Shown here one piece after another: positions 25,932-34,815 of a DNA stretch of 64,000 nt; within the stretch, counting starts at the first letter, position 1; every line of letters starts with the position of its first letter. Origin of the DNA: Rhodospirillaceae bacterium. GTDB taxonomy: Bacteria; Pseudomonadota; Alphaproteobacteria; Rhodospirillales; JABHCV01. The stretch spans positions 62,001-126,000 of the forward strand of contig JABJHA010000008.1 of the NCBI GenBank assembly GCA_018662005.1, in the 5' to 3' direction. Both the position numbers and the translations under genes were made by a program. The notes under the pieces are model-generated. The model was given only the letters and a program-made list of their open reading frames with translations. It had not been told where the DNA came from and did no database searches.

Positions 25932-27956
25932 TTATCTTAGCGATGCCTCAATATTGCCGCCATCAACGGTCAGAGTCGCAGCGGTTGTCGAGGGTGATAA
26001 CGCCAAATGCAGAAACGCCCGCGCAACATCAAGGGCGCTCACCTCGCGGCCCAACAGATTGCCGGACATATAATCCTTTTCACTTAACTTCCGAGCTTTG
26101 GAGCGCGCCGCAATCATATCATCGGACAACAGCCCGGAGCGGATACGATCAGCGTTAACGGCGTTGCTGCGGATACCATCGGCCCCGTGATCAAGGGCGT
26201 ATTGCTTCATCAGAAACAGCGTCGCCGCCTTGGGTAGGCCATAGGGGCCGAAATCCTTACCCGGATTGAGCGCCTGTTTGGAGGTGTTAAACAACAGGCA
26301 GCCGCCTGTGCCTTGCGCCTTCATGACCTTGACAGCCGCCTGGGCTACCTTTTGATGGCCCCAGAAATTAAGCTCGAAGCTTTGCCGCAGCACCGCCTCG
26401 TCAACGTCACCAATACGCCCCTGCCAGGCCGCACCGGCATTGGAAATGACAATATCAATGCCGCCAAAAGCCCCGGTTACCCTTGCCATGGCGGCCTCGA
26501 CCGCATCCCCATCGGTGACATCACATGCCAGGCCAAGGCCTGCAAATTCGGCTGCCGCTTTTTCGGCATCGTCACCTTCAAGATCAAGTACCGCCACCGC
26601 CGCCCCGGCATCGGCAAACAGGCGCGCCGTCGCAAGTCCAATGCCCGAAGCAGCCCCGGTCACCACCGCCACCTGCCCGACAAGCGGTTTTTCGTCTTGC
26701 CATGGCAGCTTGGCTTGTTCAGGGGCCCAGTATTCAATATCGAACAGGTCAGACTGGGCAGCGCCTTCAAAATCACCCAGACCTTCAGCCGCCATCACCA
26801 CCCCTGCCGTGCATTCTGCCAGATCGGCGGCGACGACTGCCTCCCCGGTTGATCGACCAAGCCCGAACAAGCCCAGTCCCGGAACCAGAATGACACGGGG
26901 TTTGTTATCAAGCATGACTTGTGAACCTTCACTATAACGTTCGAAATAGGCCTGGTATTGATTTTCATAAGCCTCCATGGCCACCCTCGCCGCCTTGGCG
27001 AAAGCCTCAAGATTTCCGGCTTCGGGGGGCGGCACGATAAGGGGGCGGGGTTTGATGCGAATGACATGATCCGGCGTCACATTACCGGCGTTGGCGTAAC
27101 GTTCGACATCGGCCCCGTTGACGAAGGCCACGACATCCGGACCATCACGAAATTCCAGAATGAAATTCTTGAAGGTTGCGGTTTCTGCGTCAGACAGGGC
27201 GCACAAACCGCGCAAGATTGGCGCTACCTCAGTGACGGGGGCCAATTTACCTGGAATTTTTGCCAATTTGAGGGCACGATTTGCAGACGTGGCCAAATAT
27301 TCTTCTGCCACACAGACCAGATCAATCATGCGCGTGTAGGCCTGCTGGGCGGTCTCACCAAAGGTAAACAGGCCATGGCGGGGGATCAGGATGCCCTGTT
27401 CAGCGTCACCGGCTTGCAATACGGTTTTGGCCAGGGCGAATCCAGACATGGTGTAGGGCGCAACGGCGACCTTGTCGCCAAACACCTGTGCGCTTAAGTC
27501 CTCACCGTCAGAGCGGTTGGTCAGGGCCAGGACGGCGTTGGCGTGGCTGTGAAAAATAAACTTATGGGGCAGGAAGGCATGAACAAGGGTTTCAACAGAC
27601 GCCATAGGCTGGCTGGCATCCATCATCGCCGCCTTTACAGCAGTTGTCAGTTCGGCGTCGGACAAGGCGTCAAGCCGAGACAGGTCGTGCAGGGGCTCAA
27701 GTCGCAAAGTCGTAAATCCCTGCGTCTGGATGGACGCCATATCGTAACCGCTTCCCTTGACGTAAAGCACTTCCGTATCGCGACCATGGATATCCTTCAG
27801 GGTCGTCTTAACCGAAGTGTTGCCGCCGCCGTGCAGAACCAGTGCCGGATCGCCGCCCAACAGGCGCGTGGCATAAACGCACAGGGCCAGATCAGCGCCC
27901 TGCCTGGCATCTTTTATCGCCGCTTTGGCGTTTTTTTCAGACCAGTTGTTTTTCAT
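25932..27956 (-). CDS. Class II aldolase - short-chain dehydrogenase fusion
   Basis: A 674-residue fusion. The N-terminal class II aldolase/adducin domain (about 1-400) has [10 protein letters not shown], the metal-binding FHSHANAVL and the second metal His in [10 protein letters not shown]. The C-terminal SDR domain (about 425-674) has the Rossmann [18 protein letters not shown] and the catalytic Ser (FNTSKQ), YxxxK (YGLPK). Such fusions are usually called rhamnulose-1-phosphate aldolase/lactaldehyde dehydrogenase. No rhamnose genes are in the window; mtnP and mtnA precede it, so 5-methylthioribulose-1-phosphate or 5-deoxyribulose-1-phosphate is a better guess for the substrate (inference). 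Confidence 0.88.
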   Translation of the reverse strand: MKNNWSEKNAKAAIKDARQGADLALCVYATRLLGGDPALVLHGGGNTSVKTTLKDIHGRDTEVLYVKGSGYDMASIQTQGFTTLRLEPLHDLSRLDALSDAELTTAVKAAMMDASQPMASVETLVHAFLPHKFIFHSHANAVLALTNRSDGEDLSAQVFGDKVAVAPYTMSGFALAKTVLQAGDAEQGILIPRHGLFTFGETAQQAYTRMIDLVCVAEEYLATSANRALKLAKIPGKLAPVTEVAPILRGLCALSDAETATFKNFILEFRDGPDVVAFVNGADVERYANAGNVTPDHVIRIKPRPLIVPPPEAGNLEAFAKAARVAMEAYENQYQAYFERYSEGSQVMLDNKPRVILVPGLGLFGLGRSTGEAVVAADLAECTAGVVMAAEGLGDFEGAAQSDLFDIEYWAPEQAKLPWQDEKPLVGQVAVVTGAASGIGLATARLFADAGAAVAVLDLEGDDAEKAAAEFAGLGLACDVTDGDAVEAAMARVTGAFGGIDIVISNAGAAWQGRIGDVDEAVLRQSFELNFWGHQKVAQAAVKVMKAQGTGGCLLFNTSKQALNPGKDFGPYGLPKAATLFLMKQYALDHGADGIRSNAVNADRIRSGLLSDDMIAARSKARKLSEKDYMSGNLLGREVSALDVARAFLHLALSPSTTAATLTVDGGNIEASLR

Positions 27957-28264
27957 TCATCTTTCTCAAACATGGATTTCAAATGTTTGGCCAGGCGAAT
28001 GCGCTCTTCTTCAACCGGATCGAACCTGACAGCAAAGCTGTCATCGCTCGTCCTGACGACGTGGCCGGTCATCTCGCCGATGGTTTCAATGTGCATATGG
28101 ACGAAGGCATCATTGCTGAGGTGGTTTTCGGCAACCACCGAGACGCCGCCCTGGGAAATATCAGACGTTTCACCAACAATCACTTCGTTACCGATTTCGA
28201 TGCGCACATTTTTGTGCAACTCGTGGCGGGGAAACTGTCTTTTTTCTGAATGATCGTTGCTCAT
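27953..28264 (-). CDS. PilZ domain c-di-GMP-binding protein
   Basis: A 103-residue single-domain PilZ protein. The c-di-GMP motifs are KRQFPRHEL (RxxxR, residues 8-16) and DISQGGVSV (D/NxSxxG, about 35-43). The gene is locked into a metabolic operon: its start overlaps the mtnA stop and its stop overlaps the aldolase fusion start, each by 4 bp. PilZ proteins usually control motility, polymer synthesis or biofilm; a PilZ gene inside a nucleoside-salvage operon is unusual. Confidence 0.88.
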   Translation of the reverse strand: MSNDHSEKRQFPRHELHKNVRIEIGNEVIVGETSDISQGGVSVVAENHLSNDAFVHMHIETIGEMTGHVVRTSDDSFAVRFDPVEEERIRLAKHLKSMFEKDE

Positions 28265-29355
28265 GCGTGCTCCGGATACAGCGCCGCCAAACCTGCTTCA
28301 GAGGCTTCGGCAACGCCGCGTTCTGTGATCAGGCCGGTAACCAGCCGCGCCGGCGTGACATCGAAGGCAAAGTTGGCGGCCGGGCTGTCTTTTGGCGAGA
28401 TCGTCACCGTATCGACGCGACCATCATCAGTCAGACCGACCAACCGGGTGACCTCGCCGGGATCGCGCTCTTCGATGGGCACATCGCGGACACCGTCCTT
28501 GATCGTCCAGTCGATGGTCGGTCCCGGCAGACCAACATAAAACGGGACATCGTTATCAAAAGCCGCCAGCGCCTTCAAGTACGTGCCGATCTTATTGCAG
28601 ACATCGCCCGCCGCCGTCGTCCGGTCGGTGCCGGTGATCACCACGTCGACCATGCCGTGCTGCATCAGGTGGCCGCCCACGTTATCAACGATCAGTGTAT
28701 GGGGGACGCCGTGCTGGCCCAGTTCCCAACAGGTAAGCGACGCCCCCTGATTGCGCGGCCGGGTTTCATCAACCCACACATGAACCGGGATACCGGCGTC
28801 ATGGGCCTTGTAGACCGGGGCCAGTGCGGTGCCCCAGTCCACCGTCGCCAGCCAACCGGCGTTGCAATGGGTGAGCACATTGATGCGCTCCGGTTTGCCC
28901 TTGTCGTTCCAGATTTTCTCGATAATTCCACGTCCGTGTTCACCCAGCGACGAGCAAATCTCCACATCCTCGTCGCAGATTTCCACAGCTCGCGCGTAGG
29001 CGGCGGTCTGTCGTTGATCAACCGGTAGCGGCGCCAAAAGGGCCTTCAGGTCATCCAGCGCCCAGCGCAGATTAACCGCCGTCGGGCGGGTCGCGTAGAG
29101 CACCTTGTAGGCGTTTTCAAGGCCGTCGTCGGAGGCATCGCCGCGCATCGCCAGGGCCATGCCATAAGCCGCCGTCGCCCCGATCAGCGGCGCCCCGCGA
29201 ACCAGCATATCGAAAATCGCCCTTTCGGCGTCTTCAAGGGTGTCCATGGCGACGACGATGTATTCGTGCGGCAATCGGGTCTGGTCGATGATCTCGACCG
29301 TTTCACCGTTATCACCAAGCCAAATGGTACGGGTCGGATTTCCGTTAACGATCAT
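28261..29355 (-). CDS. mtnA: 5-methylthioribose-1-phosphate isomerase
   Basis: A 364-residue enzyme of the eIF2B/MtnA fold. The catalytic pair is C164 (LTHCNAGWLA) and D244 (TGTDRTTAAGD), in line with Cys160 and Asp240 of the B. subtilis enzyme; the early VRGAPLIGA loop is also typical. It isomerises 5-methylthioribose-1-phosphate to 5-methylthioribulose-1-phosphate; some homologues also accept 5-deoxyribose-1-phosphate. Start overlaps the mtnP stop and stop overlaps the PilZ start (4 bp each). Confidence 0.95.
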   Translation of the reverse strand: MIVNGNPTRTIWLGDNGETVEIIDQTRLPHEYIVVAMDTLEDAERAIFDMLVRGAPLIGATAAYGMALAMRGDASDDGLENAYKVLYATRPTAVNLRWALDDLKALLAPLPVDQRQTAAYARAVEICDEDVEICSSLGEHGRGIIEKIWNDKGKPERINVLTHCNAGWLATVDWGTALAPVYKAHDAGIPVHVWVDETRPRNQGASLTCWELGQHGVPHTLIVDNVGGHLMQHGMVDVVITGTDRTTAAGDVCNKIGTYLKALAAFDNDVPFYVGLPGPTIDWTIKDGVRDVPIEERDPGEVTRLVGLTDDGRVDTVTISPKDSPAANFAFDVTPARLVTGLITERGVAEASEAGLAALYPEHA

Positions 29356-30239
29356 CCTCTCAACACCCGACCGGCGACCGCATCAAGCTTTTCGACCATG
29401 GCCGGGTCGCGGGCTTCGGGTGCTGTGATGATGGCGCATTCAAGGGCCGTGTGACAGCCTGATGAGCAGCTATCCGTTCGTCCACTTAGGCTGGGGGCGA
29501 CCTGTTTGACCAGCGAGCGGCCCTTGTCGGCGTTATCCAGCAGCACCTTGATGATGGCGTCGACGGTGACATGATCGTGGTCCGGGTGCCAGCAGTCGAA
29601 GTCGGTGACCATAGCGACGGTCGCGTAACACATTTCCGCCTCGCGGGCCAGTTTGGCCTCCGGCATATTGGTCATGCCGATAACATCGCAGCCCCACGAG
29701 CGATACAGTTCGGATTCGGCGAGGGTCGAAAACTGCGGTCCTTCCATGGCCAGGTACGTACCACCGCGCTGGTAGGGAATGCCCAGTTCCTTGATCGACG
29801 CTTCAAGGGCGTCGCCAAGACGGCCGCAAACCGGATGCCCGAGGCCGACATGGGCGACCAGACCGGTGGAGAAGAAACTTTTCGCCCGGTCAATGGTGCG
29901 GTCGATAAATTGGTCGGCGATAACAAAATGACCGGGTGGCAACTCCGCTTTCAGGGAACCACAGGCGCTGACCGAGATAATTTCGGTCACGCCGACCCTT
30001 TTTAAGGCGTCGATGTTGGCGCGAAAGTTCAGTTCCGCCGGTGGAATGCGATGGCCGCGGCCATGGCGTGGCAGAAAAACCATCTTCTGACCGTCCAGTT
30101 CGCCCATGAGCAACGCGTCGGACGGCTCGCCGAAGGGTGAAGAAACCTTCTCCCAGCGCGTGTTTTCCAGTCCTTCAATATCGTAAATGCCACTGCCGCC
30201 AATGACGCCAATGACTGTGGGCGTTCCCGGTTCCGACAT
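29352..30239 (-). CDS. mtnP: S-methyl-5'-thioadenosine phosphorylase
   Basis: ATG 30239 is preferred, with GGGGGA 5 nt upstream; an in-frame ATG at 30251 would add four residues. The 295-residue protein belongs to the trimeric purine nucleoside phosphorylase family: GVIGGSGIYDIEGL, LPRHGRGHRIPPAELN (phosphate and nucleoside contacts), TYLAMEGPQFST and GMTNMPEAKLAREAEM. It phosphorolyses methylthioadenosine to adenine and methylthioribose-1-phosphate. It is the first gene of the mtnP-mtnA-PilZ-aldolase/SDR-LsrF-VOC operon; the 149-bp gap to the divergent thioesterase gene should hold the promoter. Confidence 0.95.
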   Translation of the reverse strand: MSEPGTPTVIGVIGGSGIYDIEGLENTRWEKVSSPFGEPSDALLMGELDGQKMVFLPRHGRGHRIPPAELNFRANIDALKRVGVTEIISVSACGSLKAELPPGHFVIADQFIDRTIDRAKSFFSTGLVAHVGLGHPVCGRLGDALEASIKELGIPYQRGGTYLAMEGPQFSTLAESELYRSWGCDVIGMTNMPEAKLAREAEMCYATVAMVTDFDCWHPDHDHVTVDAIIKVLLDNADKGRSLVKQVAPSLSGRTDSCSSGCHTALECAIITAPEARDPAMVEKLDAVAGRVLRG

Positions 30240-30388
30240 AAATTCCCCCATTTCCTTGAAAACTGCTGATGATCAACTAATTGACAGTTTTTCAGGTTCC
30301 GACGTCCGCTTCAAGACAGGTTTTTGCAAACTCGAAAAAGAGTCTTATACTCCGCTCCCTCCGAAACACGTAAAGCCGAACCCCCGCC

Positions 30389-30844
30389 ATGCCCGAAACC
30401 GCCGACCTGAATCAACTGGCTGAAATGTTCTCGAAAATCCCCCATTGCCGTGAAATGGGAATCAACATCACCGCCCTTGAGGCTGGCAGGACATCCATGC
30501 GCCTGGACTATCATGAGCGGCTGGCCGGTAACCCGGAAACCGGTGTCGTCCATGGCGGTGTGATCTCGACCCTTCTGGATACCGTCGCGGGGCTGACGGC
30601 GATGTCCGCAGTTTCTGCGACAACCCCGGTTGCGACCCTTGATCTGCGAATCGACTACCTGAAACCGGCCCGCCCCGGCGACGCCATTTACGCCGATGCC
30701 GACTGTTTTCGCTTAAGCAGATCCGTCGCTTTCGTGCGCGCCACAGCCCACCACGGCGACAACGCCGACCCCATTGCCCACTGCATCGCCACCTTCATGC
30801 TCAATGCCGCCGGGTTCACCTCCGGCGGACAAGGGACGGGCTAA
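30389..30844 (+). CDS. PaaI-type hotdog-fold thioesterase
   Basis: A 151-residue hotdog protein: HCREMGINITALEAGRTSMRL, then the active-site GVVHGGVISTLLDTVAGL helix start (Asp/Gly-type catalytic loop), then a MATLDLRIDYLKPARPGD strand of the PaaI/4HBT group. These hydrolyse acyl-CoA esters. It is divergent from mtnP and 2 bp ahead of a second thioesterase of the same fold. Confidence 0.88.
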   Translation: MPETADLNQLAEMFSKIPHCREMGINITALEAGRTSMRLDYHERLAGNPETGVVHGGVISTLLDTVAGLTAMSAVSATTPVATLDLRIDYLKPARPGDAIYADADCFRLSRSVAFVRATAHHGDNADPIAHCIATFMLNAAGFTSGGQGTG

Positions 30845-30846
30845 CC

Positions 30847-31272
30847 ATGCTGAAAGACATCCAAAGGCTCAAGGAACAGGGCGATTATGCATCAATAAGC
30901 GAGCTTATTCCCTATACCCGTGTTCTTGGTCTTCAGTGCGCGGTTGAAGACGATGCCATGGTGACCCGCTTGCGCCACCAGGACAGCAACATCGGCAATT
31001 ACCAATTGGGGGTGCTGCACGGCGGCACGGTGGCGGCACTTATGGAACATGCGGCGATTTTTCAATTGCTGTTTGAACTGGATATCAAGACGATCCCGCG
31101 CATTATCAATATATCTGTCGATTTTCTGCGCCCGTGCCGGGCCATGGATACCCAGGCCAGCGCTGTCCTGGTCAAACAGGGCCAGCGCATCGCCAACGTC
31201 CGGGTTCAGGCCTGGCAGAACGACCCGGCAAAACTTGTCGCCACAGCGCACGCCCACTTCCTGCTCTCTTAA
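30847..31272 (+). CDS. Hotdog-fold thioesterase (second copy)
   Basis: A 141-residue hotdog protein with the LGVLHGGTVAALMEHAAIFQ active-site helix and a IINISVDFLRPCRAMD strand. It has diverged strongly from the gene 2 bp upstream but shares fold and order, which suggests a tandem pair that could form a heteromer (inference). A short gap of 12 bp leads to the FKBP-rhodanese gene, so the three are probably co-transcribed. Confidence 0.85.
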   Translation: MLKDIQRLKEQGDYASISELIPYTRVLGLQCAVEDDAMVTRLRHQDSNIGNYQLGVLHGGTVAALMEHAAIFQLLFELDIKTIPRIINISVDFLRPCRAMDTQASAVLVKQGQRIANVRVQAWQNDPAKLVATAHAHFLLS

Positions 31273-31284
31273 GAAAGAAAGACT

Positions 31285-32028
31285 ATGAAAACTTTAAAAA
31301 AAGCTGCTCTTTTCGCCATTATATTGCTTCTTACCCCGCTGGCCGCACAGGCGGGCGAAGAAGAAATGACCATCACCGACCAAGTCGTTGGCAGCGGTGA
31401 TGAGGCGAGTAATCTGGCCAAGGTGACGGTCAACTACACGGGTTGGCTGATGGATGGGACCCAGTTTGATTCCAGTATCGGCAAGCAGCCCTTCGTCTTC
31501 ACTTTGGGGGCCGGCATGGTCATTCCCGGTTGGGACCTGGGCGTCAAGGGCATGAAGGTTGGCGGCAAACGCGAACTGATCATTCCGCCGCATCTGGCTT
31601 ACGGAAAGCGCGGCGCGGGAAATGTTATCCCGCCGGGATCAAAACTCCGCTTCCAGGTCGAACTTTTGGCCGTGGCGCCGCCGACATTTAACAACATCGA
31701 CAACGCCGAACTGAAAGCATTACAGGCCAAGGGGATCAAGCTGATCGACGTTCGCCATCCGGAGGAGTGGCAGGAAACCGGTGTTGTTGAGGGATCAATC
31801 CTGATTGAATCGTTCAAGAAATCTGGCCGCCTGCGCCGCGAATTCATCGAGGAACTGGCCAAAACCGTCAAGAAGGATGAACCGGTAATCCTGATCTGCC
31901 GCACCGGTAACCGCACGGCCATGCTGTCGGAGGGTTTAAGTGACCGTTTTGGCTACACCAACATCTACAACGTCACAAACGGCATCGAGAACTGGATCAA
32001 GGCAGGCAACCCGGTCGTAAAACCCTGA
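31285..32028 (+). CDS. Exported FKBP peptidyl-prolyl isomerase fused to a rhodanese domain
   Basis: A 247-residue protein with a Sec signal peptide (LFAIILLLTPLAAQA, cleavage about residue 23). Residues about 30-131 form an FKBP domain (VNYTGWLMDGTQFDSS, VIPGWDLGVKGMKVGGKREL, IPPHLAYG). Residues about 136-247 form a rhodanese domain with the active-site loop CRTGNR, Cys205. Both domains keep their catalytic residues. The protein should act in the periplasm, as a folding factor with a persulfide or thiol function. The domain pairing is uncommon. Confidence 0.9.
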   Translation: MKTLKKAALFAIILLLTPLAAQAGEEEMTITDQVVGSGDEASNLAKVTVNYTGWLMDGTQFDSSIGKQPFVFTLGAGMVIPGWDLGVKGMKVGGKRELIIPPHLAYGKRGAGNVIPPGSKLRFQVELLAVAPPTFNNIDNAELKALQAKGIKLIDVRHPEEWQETGVVEGSILIESFKKSGRLRREFIEELAKTVKKDEPVILICRTGNRTAMLSEGLSDRFGYTNIYNVTNGIENWIKAGNPVVKP

Positions 32029-32451
32029 TCAATCAGCAGGCTTTGGCGGCATCCCGGGGAACGTCTTGATTGACGGATCAATGTCATCCCAGCTTTGGGC
32101 GCTTTCGGCATACAACGAGAAATTGGCCTCGAAAATAGCAGGGTCGTCCAGGCCGCCGACACGCACCATGACACCGGCCGGATTGCCGCTGCTGGCACCG
32201 TAAACCGGCGAGCCGCATTTGGAGCAGAAAAAGCGGGTCATGGTGTTGCCGCTATCGGCGGTGTACTCGTAACACGTTACCTCGCCGGTTACCGTGAAGG
32301 CGTCTTTCGGTAACATCATGTTGGTGGCATGACCGGTGCCACTGAACTTTTGGCAATTGGTACACTGGCAATGCCCGGCAAACATCGGCTCTGCATTACA
32401 TTCATACCTGACAGCCCCGCACTGGCAGCCACCCGTAATTTTCTCAGCCAT
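32029..32451 (-). CDS. GFA-family (CENP-V/glutathione-dependent formaldehyde-activating) zinc protein
   Basis: A 140-residue zinc protein of the GFA fold with the cysteine sets CQCGAVRY (about 9-16), CQCTNCQKFSG (about 31-41) and FFCSKCGSPVYG (about 76-87). The family is named for spontaneous glutathione-formaldehyde chemistry, but most members have no proven substrate. It starts and ends alone, tail to tail with the FKBP-rhodanese gene with no gap. Confidence 0.88.
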   Translation of the reverse strand: MAEKITGGCQCGAVRYECNAEPMFAGHCQCTNCQKFSGTGHATNMMLPKDAFTVTGEVTCYEYTADSGNTMTRFFCSKCGSPVYGASSGNPAGVMVRVGGLDDPAIFEANFSLYAESAQSWDDIDPSIKTFPGMPPKPAD

Positions 32452-32615
32452 GAGCTTTTCCTTTTCGGATTGTTACAGGCTCCCAGTATTGGGCATGGCC
32501 TGGACATTGGCAAGGGTGGGGGATTTCTCGACAAACATAAATTTGTAACCTATGGTCGAATATTACGAATATTAATCTCTTTTTCACAGACTTCGCACCC
32601 ATCGAGAATTATCAG

Positions 32616-33698
32616 ATGTCTACTCTACGCACCCTCTCAATTGTCACGATCTTTATCCTTTCTGCTTGTGCTACTCCACAGACGAGCATTAATAAAGTTG
32701 ATTCAGTTGCCGCTGAAATTGAAGCAAAAAAACAACGTGAGCTCGTTGTTCAGGATTGGGTCGAGGCCGATCAACGGTTGTTCCGTATCGGTTACCCCAT
32801 CCTTGTCAATAGCATCTCGTTTTGCGAGAAAACCTCCTTCCAGACCGGCATGATCGCCGGGTCCGCTACTGGCTTAAAAAAAGAATGGGAAGAGGCTTTT
32901 CGATCTGTTTATGGATTATCAGATATTCTTGAAGTTACCTACATTGCCCCAGGTGCGGCTGCGGCTGTTGGCGGGTTGAAAATTGGCGATGTCTTAATAA
33001 CTGTGAATGACTGGTCAGTTCCCGTTGGCAAGACGGCGAAGAAAAATTTCGACAAAAAGCTTAAAGATATTTTAAAAAACGAAGACCCCATCGAATTCAA
33101 GGTTCGACGCGACGAAAATGATCTGACACTCACCATTTATCCTGAGAAAGCCTGCGATTATCAGATCGTTCTTGATCCCCAGGATGACTTAAACGCTTTT
33201 GCCGATGGAAAAACCATTACCTTTCATAAAGGCTTGATGGATTTCTTCCGAACCGATCAGGAAGTGGTGCTGGTTTTCTCACACGAACTCGCTCACAACA
33301 CGATGAAACATGTAGAATCAAAAACTCAGAATGCGGTGATTGCCGGAGCAGGTGGCTTCATCGTTGACTTGCTGGGAGCACTGGCAGGGATAAACACACA
33401 GGGACAATTTACCGACATGGCTATGCGTGCCGGTGGTGGCGCATTCTCGGCAGCATTCGAGGCGGAGGCGGATTACGTCGGCCTCTACATCATGGCCGCA
33501 TCGGGGCATGAAATTGAAAAATCGTCCCACTTCTGGCGGCGAATGTCTTTGAAAAATGTACAAGGTATTTCCATGGCAACATCGCACCCTTCCAATGCAG
33601 ACCGGTTTGTCGGAATCGAAAATACAATAAAGGAAATTAAGGTCAAAATCGCAGCCGGGGAGCCTTTAGAACCTGAAATGAAAAATAAAACTCAGTAA
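32616..33698 (+). CDS. M48-family metalloprotease lipoprotein with PDZ domain
   Basis: A 360-residue lipoprotein: lipobox FILSAC (Cys18), then a PDZ-like region (about 95-175; PGAAAAVGGLKIGDVLITVN) and an M48 protease domain with HELAH (223-227) and the third zinc ligand E284 (FEAEADYVG). This resembles the BepA/LoiP-type outer-membrane quality-control proteases, but the PDZ-first order is different. The gene reads AT-richer than its neighbours and has poor matches to their codon use, which may mean later acquisition (inference). Confidence 0.85.
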   Translation: MSTLRTLSIVTIFILSACATPQTSINKVDSVAAEIEAKKQRELVVQDWVEADQRLFRIGYPILVNSISFCEKTSFQTGMIAGSATGLKKEWEEAFRSVYGLSDILEVTYIAPGAAAAVGGLKIGDVLITVNDWSVPVGKTAKKNFDKKLKDILKNEDPIEFKVRRDENDLTLTIYPEKACDYQIVLDPQDDLNAFADGKTITFHKGLMDFFRTDQEVVLVFSHELAHNTMKHVESKTQNAVIAGAGGFIVDLLGALAGINTQGQFTDMAMRAGGGAFSAAFEAEADYVGLYIMAASGHEIEKSSHFWRRMSLKNVQGISMATSHPSNADRFVGIENTIKEIKVKIAAGEPLEPEMKNKTQ

Positions 33699-33708
33699 GT
33701 TTACTGCC

Positions 33709-34809
33709 TCAAACATTAAACCTGAACAACATCAGGTCGCCGTCTTGGGTTGTGTAGTCGCGGCCTTCCTGGCGCATTTTTCCGGCTTCCTTGGCCCCCT
33801 GTTCACCGTTACAGGCGATGAAGTCGTCGTAGGCGATGGTTTCGGCCTTGATAAAACCCTTTTCAAAATCCGTGTGGATGGCCCCGGCGGCTTGCGGTGC
33901 TTTTGAACCGGCGGGCACGGTCCAGGCGCGGGTTTCCGTTGGCCCGACAGTGAAGAACGTAATCAGATGCAGAAGCTCGTACCCGGCGCGGATCACCCTT
34001 GTTAAGCCGGTTTCCTGAAGGCCGATGGCGTCAAGGAACTCCTGCTGTTCGGTGGCGTCGCCCAGAGCCGAGATTTCCTCCTCGATACGGGCCGAGATAA
34101 CGACCGAAATGGCCCCCTGACCCGTCGCCATTTCGGCGACCTTTTCCGATTGCGCGTTGCCTTCGCCCGCCGCGTCCTCTTCGACGTTGCAAACGTAGAG
34201 AACAGGCTTACCGCTTAACAGGTGCAGCATCTCAAAAACCCGCTTGTCATCTGCGCTTATGTCCATGGTGCGGGCCGGTTTGCCCTCGCCCAAGACCGCC
34301 AGAACACGCTCGACCATGGCAAGCTGGGCGCTCGCCTCCTTGTCGTTGCCGCGCGCTTTCTTGGTCAATGGCGTGACACGTTTCTCGAGGCTTTCCAGAT
34401 CAGCCAGCATCAGTTCTGTCTCAACGGTTTCCGCATCCCGGACAGGGCCGATGTCGCCTTCAACATGAGTGACGTTTTCATCCTCGAAGCAACGCAGCAC
34501 ATGAATAATGGCGTCGACTTCGCGGATATTGGCAAGAAACTTGTTGCCCAACCCCTCACCCTTGGAGGCGCCGCGCACCAACCCTGCAATATCAACAAAT
34601 TCAAGTTGCGTCGGAACGATTTTGGCCGACTGGCCAATAGCGGCAATCTTGTCCAACCGCTCGTCAGGAACCGCCACCCGACCGGTGTTGGGCTCGATGG
34701 TGCAAAACGGAAAGTTGGCTGCCTCGGCAGCCGCCGTCGCCGTCAATGCGTTGAACAGGGTCGATTTACCAACGTTGGGCAAGCCGACGATGCCACAATT
34801 AAAACCCAT
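33709..34809 (-). CDS. ychF: Ribosome-associated OBG-type ATPase YchF
   Basis: A 366-residue P-loop protein: G1 GLPNVGKSTLFNAL, G3 DIAGLVRGASKGEGLGNKFL, and an ATP-selecting NKxE-substitute (VCNVEEDAA) in place of the usual NKxD; the C-terminal TGS domain (about 280-364) ends MLFRFNV. YchF binds ATP rather than GTP, associates with the 70S ribosome and modulates stress responses. It follows pth by 6 bp on the same strand. Confidence 0.95.
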   Translation of the reverse strand: MGFNCGIVGLPNVGKSTLFNALTATAAAEAANFPFCTIEPNTGRVAVPDERLDKIAAIGQSAKIVPTQLEFVDIAGLVRGASKGEGLGNKFLANIREVDAIIHVLRCFEDENVTHVEGDIGPVRDAETVETELMLADLESLEKRVTPLTKKARGNDKEASAQLAMVERVLAVLGEGKPARTMDISADDKRVFEMLHLLSGKPVLYVCNVEEDAAGEGNAQSEKVAEMATGQGAISVVISARIEEEISALGDATEQQEFLDAIGLQETGLTRVIRAGYELLHLITFFTVGPTETRAWTVPAGSKAPQAAGAIHTDFEKGFIKAETIAYDDFIACNGEQGAKEAGKMRQEGRDYTTQDGDLMLFRFNV

Positions 34810-34815
34810 GATTCG

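Noticed and set aside
25932-27956. Calling the fusion a rhamnose-catabolism enzyme.
   Set aside because: This is the customary label, but no rhamnose isomerase, kinase or transporter is present in the window.
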